Shown here one piece after another: positions 8,272 to 14,152 of a stretch of 26,416 nt of DNA. A program made the position numbers and the translations under genes. Origin of the DNA: CAYJIX01 sp964370375 (GTDB taxonomy: Bacteria > Desulfobacterota > Desulfovibrionia > Desulfovibrionales > Desulfovibrionaceae); the NCBI GenBank assembly GCA_964370375.1, contig CAYJIX010000031.1:1-26416 (forward strand). The letters run 5' to 3'. The notes beneath the pieces were generated by a model that was given only the letters and a program-made list of their open reading frames with translations, made no database searches and was not told the origin of the DNA. The number at the start of each line of letters is the position of its first letter. Within the stretch, counting starts at the first letter, position 1.

Positions 8272-8541
8272 CTATTCATCATCGCTACGCGTAAACATAC
8301 GCCAGTTCACACCGTTTGCTGTTTGCTCTGGCACCACACGCAAAATAGGGAGCTCTCTCCACGCATAAACCATAGATTTATCAGGGTAAACCTCACATTG
8401 CATATGCCGCACTATTTCGTGAGGCTCAAGTTCTTGTACGTTTTCGCCAAGCAGTTCCAATTCCTCACGCAGAAGCTCTTCAATACGTGCCGCCACAGGA
8501 CTTGTGGATTCGGGGGAACCTAAAGGACGAGGAAAGATCAT
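8272..8541 (-). CDS. Small protein of unknown function (89 residues)
   Basis: I do not recognise this family. The ATG at 8541 has a strong AAGGAG site six bases upstream on the minus strand, which supports translation; a TTG six bases further upstream (8547) is in frame but lies between that site and the ATG. The protein is acidic, begins MIFPRPLGSPE, has a predicted helix rich in Glu and Leu at about 18-40 (ARIEELLREELELLGEN), then a likely beta region (HMQCEVYPDKSMVYAW and LPILRVVPEQ) and ends in a charged tail. No signal peptide, membrane segment or cysteine motif is present. It stands alone on the minus strand, convergent with the peptidase gene and divergent from tRNA-Val. The good ribosome-binding site and normal codon use make it a likely real gene. 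Confidence 0.6.
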   Translation of the reverse strand: MIFPRPLGSPESTSPVAARIEELLREELELLGENVQELEPHEIVRHMQCEVYPDKSMVYAWRELPILRVVPEQTANGVNWRMFTRSDDE

Positions 8542-8844
8542 GGGCAACTCCTTATGACAGCCTGCCCTAACAATGCAATCTGTGCCGTCAGATTTTTTTC
8601 TTGTTGTATGAACCTAAAAAGTTCTATGCTTCCTTAAAAAAATAATAATCCGCGCCTCTTACACTTTTAGAACAGCCTGTGAGAAAATGATATACTAACG
8701 TTTCCTTCTTTTTTTTGGAACCAACTTTTTCACCAGACTGACAAAAAAACCACTACTATGGCTTTGAACACGACAACAAAGTCTACGCCAAAAGCCTTAT
8801 TTTGACCAGTATTGATAAAAAACTCGATTTATGCACAAAAAAGC
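8542..8844. other. Divergent spacer between the 89-residue gene and tRNA-Val
   Basis: This AT-rich stretch shows a TATACT hexamer at 8691-8696 without a good -35 partner and several A/T runs. The open frame at 8812-9144 runs through the tRNA gene and is not a gene. I see no further feature. Confidence 0.5.
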
Positions 8845-8873
8845 TTGACGAACATAGAACATACAGGTATAAA
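8845..8873 (+). promoter_or_regulatory. Promoter of tRNA-Val
   Basis: TTGACG (8845-8850) and TATAAA (8868-8873) are separated by exactly 17 bases, each matching consensus at five of six positions. The predicted start near 8880 gives a precursor with about 43 extra bases at the 5' end of the tRNA. Confidence 0.65.
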
Positions 8874-8922
8874 AACCCATATTTTAAAGCCGTGGTTGAA
8901 AAACCAAAAGCTCTCACGGTAC

Positions 8923-8998
8923 AGGCGCGTAGCTCAGGTGGCAGAGCACTTCCTTGACACGGAAGGGGTCAGCAGTTCAAGTCTGCTCGTGCCTACCA
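8923..8998 (+). tRNA. tRNA-Val, anticodon GAC
   Basis: A complete cloverleaf can be drawn over 76 bases: acceptor stem AGGCGCG/CGTGCCT with one G-T pair, D stem GCTC/GAGC, anticodon stem CTTCC/GGAAG with loop TTGACAC (anticodon GAC at 8956-8958), T stem AGCAG/CTGCT with the TTCAAGT loop, discriminator A and an encoded CCA. The anticodon reads GUC and GUU valine codons. It is a single-gene unit with a promoter before it and a terminator after it. Confidence 0.95.
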
Positions 8999-9012
8999 TT
9001 TTACACCGACGG

Positions 9013-9048
9013 GGGAGGAAGCAAAGCACTTCTTCCCTTTTATTTTTT
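9013..9048 (+). terminator. Intrinsic terminator of tRNA-Val
   Basis: GGGAGGAAG (9013-9021) pairs with CTTCTTCCC (9029-9037) with one G-T pair and a seven-base loop, followed by TTTTATTTTTT at 9038-9048. It lies 15 bp after the CCA end and has all the marks of a strong Rho-independent terminator. Confidence 0.9.
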
Positions 9049-9348
9049 GACAACCCACATCAATATGGCATAGAAAACATGCCGCCTTTATTGGTATTGA
9101 TCAGGTTACATATACTTACGCTTTTGTGTGTTTCTACGCCATAGCGCAGCCAAAAACATGCCTGCATGAACACCTTTCATCCGGCAGCTACAAAGCGTAC
9201 ATACAGCCGAATACTCCACACCTTGTAATGTATGAGGCAACAAACGCTTTTTGGGGAAAACCTACGGCGCCCATAACCCTTTTATATTGTGTACTGATTT
9301 TTACAGTTATGAAGTCATATTTTTGACTGGGCATAGCAGGAAACGACC
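9049..9348. other. Spacer upstream of thrS
   Basis: Three hundred bases between the tRNA terminator and thrS must hold the thrS promoter. TATACT at 9111-9116 is a good -10 hexamer, but the paired -35 (TTATTG at 9088-9093) is poor. No T-box (threonine codon specifier with the conserved T-box sequence) or other leader element was seen. Short frames at 9126-9326 look non-coding. Confidence 0.45.
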
Positions 9349-11289
9349 ATGCAAATACTAATAAATAACGAAGAAATAGCTGTTCCTGATGATTCTACCG
9401 TTGGGGAAGCTCTAAAGCTTGGCTTGTCAGGCAAACGCTTTAAAGCCGCCATTGCCGGCAAGGTGGGCGATGAGATCCTTGATATGTCCGCCAAACTCCC
9501 AGAAGGGGCAAAAGGGCAAAATCTTGAGCCCATCACCTTGGACAGCCCCGAAGGCTTAGACATTGTACGCCATTCAGCTTCCCACATCATGGCAGCTGCT
9601 GTGCGCACCCTTTTTCCCGGGGTAAAGGTGGCAATCGGGCCAAGCATTGAAAACGGGTTTTATTATGATTTTGACACCATACGCCCTTTTTCAATAGATG
9701 ATTTTGTTGCCATTGAAGCTGAAATGCAAAAATTTATCAAGGCTGAAACCGTGTTTACACGCCTTGACATTTCCCGTGCTGACGCGCTCAAATTGTTTGC
9801 TGACAAAGGCGAAACCTACAAGGTTGAAATTGTAGAAGGCCTTGAGGATGGCACCATCACATTATATGAAAGCGGCGACTTTCTAGACCTTTGCCGTGGG
9901 CCTCACTTGCCCCATGCAGGCTTTATCAAAGCCTTTAAGCTTTTATCCGTTGCAGGCGCTTATTGGCGTGGCGACGAGAAAAACGCTATGCTTTCACGCA
10001 TCTATGCCACAGCCTTTGCCAATGAAAAAGATCTAAAAGCCTATTTAAACATGCTTGAAGAGGCAAAACGCCGTGACCACCGCAAGCTTGGTAAAGAGCT
10101 CAAGCTCTTTACGTTCCACGAGGATGTGGCTCCCGGCATGGTATTTTGGCATCCCAAAGGCATGTTATTGCGTACCATTTTAGAAGATTTTTTGCGTAAA
10201 GAGCACCTAAAACGTGGCTACGAGCTGGTACAGGGCCCGCAAGTTTTACGCCGTGAATTATGGGAAAAATCAGGCCATTACGAAAACTATCGTGAAAACA
10301 TGTATTTCACAAATATTGAAGAAGATTCCTATGGCATAAAGCCCATGAACTGCGTTTCTCACATGCTCATTTACAAAGACGATCAACGCAGTTATCGTAA
10401 CCTTCCGCAACGCTATTTCGAGCTTGGCGTGGTGCACCGCCATGAAAAATCAGGAGTGTTGCACGGGCTTTTACGGGTTCGGCAATTCATGCAAGATGAC
10501 GCGCATATTATTTGCATGCCTGATCAGCTTGAAAATGAAATTATTGACGTTATCGCCCTTGTGCGTGATCTTATGAGCCTTTTTGGTTTTACGTATAAGA
10601 TTGCCATTTCAACGCGTCCTGATAAAGCCATTGGCAGTGATGAAGATTGGGATTTAGCCACCAACGCCCTGATAAAAGCTGTGGAAAAAGTTGGCCTTGA
10701 CTACCGTATCAACGAAGGTGATGGCGCGTTTTACGGCCCCAAAATCGACATAAAAGTTACAGATGCCATTGGGCGCGAATGGCAGCTTTCAACCATACAG
10801 GTTGACTTTACGCTGCCTCAACGATTTGAGCTTGAATACGTAGGCACTGATGGCGAAAAGCATCGCCCTGTTATGGTGCACAGAGCTATACTTGGCTCGC
10901 TTGAGCGTTTTATTGGTGTGTTGACAGAGCATTACGCAGGAGCTTTTCCCACATGGCTTGCTCCACAACAGGCTATTATCCTTACCATTACAGACGCTCA
11001 CAATGCCTTTGCCGAAAAGGCGCGGCAAGAATTGGCAGCCCAAGGGTTTAGGGTAGATGTTGATATACGTAATGAAAAATTAGGATTTAAGGTTCGCGAA
11101 GCCCAGATGGCAAAAATTCCGTATATCCTCGTGGCAGGGGACAAGGAAGTTGAGGAACAAAGCCTTAATGTAAGGCTACGCTCCGGTGAAAATCTTGGAG
11201 CAAAGCGTCTTGAAGACATAGCACAACATATGGCCGATGATTGTATTGAACCATTCAAACATGGAGGGATGAGCTATCGCTTCTCTTAA
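9349..11289 (+). CDS. thrS: Threonyl-tRNA synthetase
   Basis: This enzyme charges tRNA-Thr with threonine and edits mischarged Ser-tRNA-Thr. At 646 residues it has the full domain set: a TGS domain (1-62), the editing domain with HSASH and the later CRGPH motif (about 65-225), the class II catalytic core, and the C-terminal anticodon-binding domain from about 545. Zinc ligands match the family: Cys335 (MNCVSH), His386 (DDAHI) and His511 (VMVHRA). Motif 2 is intact (HRHEKSGVLHGLLRVR). The motif after the zinc cysteine reads CVSH where most enzymes have CPGH; I believe this is a lineage variant. The ATG at 9349 follows AGGA at 9338-9341. The 3' end carries the ribosome-binding site of infC. Confidence 0.98.
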   Translation: MQILINNEEIAVPDDSTVGEALKLGLSGKRFKAAIAGKVGDEILDMSAKLPEGAKGQNLEPITLDSPEGLDIVRHSASHIMAAAVRTLFPGVKVAIGPSIENGFYYDFDTIRPFSIDDFVAIEAEMQKFIKAETVFTRLDISRADALKLFADKGETYKVEIVEGLEDGTITLYESGDFLDLCRGPHLPHAGFIKAFKLLSVAGAYWRGDEKNAMLSRIYATAFANEKDLKAYLNMLEEAKRRDHRKLGKELKLFTFHEDVAPGMVFWHPKGMLLRTILEDFLRKEHLKRGYELVQGPQVLRRELWEKSGHYENYRENMYFTNIEEDSYGIKPMNCVSHMLIYKDDQRSYRNLPQRYFELGVVHRHEKSGVLHGLLRVRQFMQDDAHIICMPDQLENEIIDVIALVRDLMSLFGFTYKIAISTRPDKAIGSDEDWDLATNALIKAVEKVGLDYRINEGDGAFYGPKIDIKVTDAIGREWQLSTIQVDFTLPQRFELEYVGTDGEKHRPVMVHRAILGSLERFIGVLTEHYAGAFPTWLAPQQAIILTITDAHNAFAEKARQELAAQGFRVDVDIRNEKLGFKVREAQMAKIPYILVAGDKEVEEQSLNVRLRSGENLGAKRLEDIAQHMADDCIEPFKHGGMSYRFS

Positions 11290-11869
11290 TACCAGACCCC
11301 GCCGGGATATGCCCCAGGACGGAGTGCGTCGCAATGAGCAAATTCGGGCTCGTGAATTACGAGTTATTGGTGCCGAAGGTGAGCAACTTGGCATTTTATC
11401 ACGCTCTGAAGCCATTGCTGTAGCAAGAGAACAAGGTTTTGACCTGGTGGAAGTGGCTGCAACAGCCGATCCGCCGGTGTGTCGGATTATGGACTATGGC
11501 AAATTTAAATACGAAACACAAAAGAAAAAGCAGGAAGCCAAAAAACGGCAAACTGTAGTCCAGATCAAAGAAATAAAAATCCGACCCAAAACCGACAGCC
11601 ATGACTACGACACCAAGGTCAGGCATATTAAGCGTTTTCTTGAAGACGGCGACCGTGTCAAGGTAACCGTATTTTTCCGTGGGCGCGAAATTGTGCACAA
11701 GGATAGAGGCTTTTCCATCCTTGAACGCATTGTGGTGGATACAAAAGATTTTGGCAAAGTAGAGCAGGAAGCAAAGGCTGAAGGCCGCACACTGCAAATG
11801 TTGCTCTCTCCATTGCCCAAAAAGGTCGGAACAGCTGCCTCTTCCGCACCTGAGGAAGCGGCAGAATAA
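11276..11869 (+). CDS. infC: Translation initiation factor IF-3, probably with an AUC start codon
   Basis: IF-3 binds the 30S subunit, prevents premature 50S joining and checks the initiator codon. The protein has the N domain (RRNEQIRARELRVIGAEGEQLG), the lysine-rich linker and the C domain (VVQIKEIKIRPKTDSHDYDTK). The first ATG in frame is 11309, but it has only a poor GGGAT upstream. Fourteen bases before the thrS stop there is an ATC at 11276 in the same frame, seven bases after a strong GGAGGG (11263-11268), and the frame is closed by TGA just before it. IF-3 genes typically begin with AUU, AUA or AUC, which lets IF-3 repress its own synthesis. With this start the protein is 197 residues; from ATG 11309 it would be 186. 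The identity is certain; the start is a reasoned choice. Confidence 0.93.
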   Translation: MASLNTRPRRDMPQDGVRRNEQIRARELRVIGAEGEQLGILSRSEAIAVAREQGFDLVEVAATADPPVCRIMDYGKFKYETQKKKQEAKKRQTVVQIKEIKIRPKTDSHDYDTKVRHIKRFLEDGDRVKVTVFFRGREIVHKDRGFSILERIVVDTKDFGKVEQEAKAEGRTLQMLLSPLPKKVGTAASSAPEEAAE

Positions 11870-12062
11870 AACTGCCTCAATGGTGTGTGCGAAGGCATTT
11901 TGTTTAGACATGCCAAGCCATCCTTAGGCAAGGCACGTCGCCGCGAAGTTTGGCCCAAAAGCACAGCAAAAATACGCTTGCTATATTTTTCAAGCTGTGG
12001 CAGAATAGCAAATTCAAGTGGTGTAAAATGTTTTGCGCCATCTAGTTCCTGAGGAGTTAACC
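11870..12062 (+). promoter_or_regulatory. infC-rpmI spacer with a long hairpin, candidate ribosomal-protein leader
   Basis: In the 193 bases before rpmI, CACAGC plus AAAAATA (11962-11974) pair with TATTTTT (11984-11990) and GCTGTG (11994-11999), the two helix parts being offset by a three-base bulge on the 3' side. A second imperfect pairing TGCCAAGCC/GGCAAGGCA lies at about 11909-11933. In several bacteria the rpmI-rplT leader is the binding site for L20, which represses its own operon, so this is a plausible counterpart, but the fold was drawn by hand. Confidence 0.35.
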
Positions 12063-12260
12063 ATGCCTAAAATGAAAACCAGACGTAGCGCTGCAAAGCG
12101 TTTTTCCGTCACCGGAAGCGGCAAATTAAAACGCCGCAAACAAAATTTGCGTCACATCCTTACCAAAAAAAGCCCCAAGCGCAAAATGAACTTGGGACAA
12201 AGTGTACTTGTTGACGCCACCAATGTGAAAGCTGTTCGTAGGATGATGCCTTACGTCTAG
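12063..12260 (+). CDS. rpmI: 50S ribosomal protein L35 (bL35)
   Basis: L35 is a small, very basic protein of the large subunit. The 65-residue product starts MPKMKTRRSAAKRF and contains the family pattern TGSGKLKRR, with KSPKRKMNLG in the middle and VRRMMPYV at the end, at the usual family length. The ATG at 12063 has a clear GAGGAG at 12051-12056; an upstream in-frame TTG (12033) precedes that site and is not used. It sits between infC and rplT as in most bacteria, but is set off by 193 and 227 bases on the two sides, wider than usual. Confidence 0.97.
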   Translation: MPKMKTRRSAAKRFSVTGSGKLKRRKQNLRHILTKKSPKRKMNLGQSVLVDATNVKAVRRMMPYV

Positions 12261-12427
12261 TTTTTCACGTATGCTTCAACGTGGTAACATGCCAGATTGA
12301 CGCATTGGCTAAGGCTTTACTTTGGACGATACTAAAAAACGGTGTTATGCAATATTGTTTGCGCAGCACCTAGCTATACAAACGTTTTGTTTTAGATAGT
12401 TATTTTATTTTCAGTGTCGCCTTTTTT

Positions 12428-12461
12428 GACTTGGTTGGCTTGATCTCCGCCTCACCAAGTT
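12428..12461 (+). promoter_or_regulatory. Hairpin in the rpmI-rplT spacer
   Basis: ACTTGGT (12429-12435) pairs with ACCAAGT (12454-12460), extended by a G-T pair, around an 18-base loop. It ends 15 bases before the rplT ribosome-binding site (GGAGG at 12476-12480). It might take part in L20 autoregulation or processing; there is no T run after it, so it is not an ordinary terminator. Confidence 0.25.
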
Positions 12462-12487
12462 CACACATTAGCGTTGGAGGATTCCAA

Positions 12488-12841
12488 ATGCGTGTCAAGA
12501 GAGGTCTTGCTGCCCACCGTAGGCACAAGAAATATTTAGATATGGCCAAAGGCTTCCGCGGAGGCCGCAGCCGTTTATACCGTACCGCTCGTGAAGCTGT
12601 TGAGCGCTCACTCGCTTATGCTTTTCGTGATCGTAAATGCCGCAAACGTGAATTTCGCCGTCTTTGGATTTTGCGTATCAATGCAGGCGCACGCGAACAC
12701 GGCTTGTCCTATTCACGTTTGGTGCATGGCTTAAACCTTGCCAATGTGCAGCTGAACCGCAAAATTTTGGCTGACCTTGCAGTGCGTAGCAAAAACGACT
12801 TTGCCAAGGTTGTTGAGCTGGCCAAAGCCAAGCTTGCTTAA
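12488..12841 (+). CDS. rplT: 50S ribosomal protein L20 (bL20)
   Basis: L20 binds 23S rRNA early in large-subunit assembly and in several bacteria represses the rpmI-rplT mRNA. The 117-residue protein starts MRVKRGLAAHRRHKK and has the conserved AKGFRGGRSRLYRTARE and LWILRINAGAREHGLSYS segments. The ATG at 12488 has GGAGG seven bases upstream; the frame is open further 5' but that part has no resemblance to L20. The gene is closed by a strong terminator, so rplT ends the infC-rpmI-rplT transcript. Confidence 0.98.
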   Translation: MRVKRGLAAHRRHKKYLDMAKGFRGGRSRLYRTAREAVERSLAYAFRDRKCRKREFRRLWILRINAGAREHGLSYSRLVHGLNLANVQLNRKILADLAVRSKNDFAKVVELAKAKLA

Positions 12842-12863
12842 ACGCCAAAGCCGCTATATGTTA

Positions 12864-12906
12864 GGGGAGATGTCCATATATAAAGGATCATCTCCCCCTT
12901 GCCTTT
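12864..12906 (+). terminator. Intrinsic terminator after rplT
   Basis: GGGGAGATG (12864-12872) pairs with CATCTCCCC (12889-12897); the stem can continue with TCC/GGA past one bulged base. The stem is followed by CCTTGCCTTTT. It lies 23 bp after the rplT stop and separates the ribosomal protein genes from pheS, which therefore needs its own promoter in 12907-13057; none is obvious. Confidence 0.75.
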
Positions 12907-13057
12907 TAGAAATCACAGGGTAATAGTGTGTATCCGTTACCTGCCAAGCGTGTTTGCGTGGCGTATCATCGCTCAAAATTTCTTTGCTTAGCAAGGCACA
13001 CAGCGTTAGCACGCGATTTCTTAGCATAGGCCAACCCTTACCACACAGGTCAAAACA

Positions 13058-14095
13058 ATGGACCTTTTTGAAGAACTTGAAAGCCTGATCCCGGCCCTTG
13101 AACAGGGTTTGAATCAGGCTTTTTCTATGGCAGAGCTGGACACCGTACGTGTAGCCTTTCTAGGACGTAAAGGCCGTATGGCAGCTATCATGAGCCGACT
13201 TCCGGAGCTTTCTCCTGAAGAGCGTCCAAAGCTTGGACAAGCCGCCAACAAGGTAAAAGAAAGACTCACTACACTTTGTGATATGGCGCGCGAAAACCTT
13301 GAACATGCCGCTGAAGCAGCCTACCTTAAAGGCTTTGACCCAAGCGTGCCTGCTCGCCCTCATTGGCTTGGTTCGCTCCACCCCGTAACCATCGTTATGG
13401 AAGAAATTTGCGATGTGTTTCGTGCCCTTGGTTATGATATTGTATCAGGGCCGGAAGTGGAGACGGATTATCATAATTTTGAAGCTCTTAATATCCCGTC
13501 AGACCATCCGGCGCGCGATATGCAGGACACGCTTTATATAACTGACACCATCCTTTTGCGCACGCACACGTCCCCCTTGCAGGTGCGTTCCATGCTTTCG
13601 CGCAAGCCTCCTTTGGCTGTGATTGCACCGGGTAGAGTGTACCGAAGGGATTCAGACCTTACCCATACGCCCATGTTTCACCAGGTAGAAGGCTTACTTG
13701 TGGATAAGCATGTGACCATGGCGGATCTGCGCGGCACCTTAACCGCGTTTATGCGCGCGGTGTTTGGCCCCAAAACCAAGATTCGCTTTCGCCCGAGCTT
13801 TTTCCCCTTCACAGAGCCTAGTGCGGAAGTTGACATTTCCTGCTGCCTTTGCGCCGGCAAAGGCCATACAAAGGCAGGCACATGCCGCGTGTGTAAGGGT
13901 ACAGGCTGGCTTGAAATCTTGGGCAGCGGTATGGTTGATCCCAATGTGTTTACAGCCGTTGGCTATGACCCTGAAGAAGTGACAGGTTTTGCCTTTGGAC
14001 TTGGCGTTGAACGCATTGCCATGCTCAAGTACGGCATAGGCGATTTGCGCATGTTTTTTGAAAACGATATCCGCTTTTTATCGCAATTTGCGTAG
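13058..14095 (+). CDS. pheS: Phenylalanyl-tRNA synthetase alpha subunit
   Basis: PheS is the catalytic subunit of the alpha2-beta2 enzyme that charges tRNA-Phe. The 345 residues start with the helical arm (MDLFEELESLIPALEQ) that contacts tRNA, then the class II core with HTSPLQVR, RVYRRDSDLTHTPMFHQ (motif 2), FRPSFFPFTEPSAEV and a final GLGVERIAML (motif 3). Two cysteine pairs (C262/C265 and C276/C279) make a small zinc-ribbon-like insert of a kind found in many bacterial PheS proteins. The ATG at 13058 has only a weak AGGT seven bases upstream, but no better in-frame start exists. pheT follows after 57 bp. Confidence 0.98.
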   Translation: MDLFEELESLIPALEQGLNQAFSMAELDTVRVAFLGRKGRMAAIMSRLPELSPEERPKLGQAANKVKERLTTLCDMARENLEHAAEAAYLKGFDPSVPARPHWLGSLHPVTIVMEEICDVFRALGYDIVSGPEVETDYHNFEALNIPSDHPARDMQDTLYITDTILLRTHTSPLQVRSMLSRKPPLAVIAPGRVYRRDSDLTHTPMFHQVEGLLVDKHVTMADLRGTLTAFMRAVFGPKTKIRFRPSFFPFTEPSAEVDISCCLCAGKGHTKAGTCRVCKGTGWLEILGSGMVDPNVFTAVGYDPEEVTGFAFGLGVERIAMLKYGIGDLRMFFENDIRFLSQFA

Positions 14096-14152
14096 TTTTT
14101 TTAGACATTAAAGGCACATCCGATTGTTTCATAGTGATGGGAGACAGGTACT

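Noticed and set aside
8812..9144. 110-codon open frame through the tRNA-Val region
   Set aside because: It runs through the tRNA gene and its terminator on the same strand, which is incompatible with a normal protein gene.
9049..9348. T-box leader for thrS
   Set aside because: No T-box sequence, specifier loop or terminator/antiterminator pair could be found; T-boxes are rare in this group.
14080..14104. Terminator between pheS and pheT (CGC/GCG before seven T)
   Set aside because: Only a three-base stem can form; pheS and pheT are expected to be co-transcribed.
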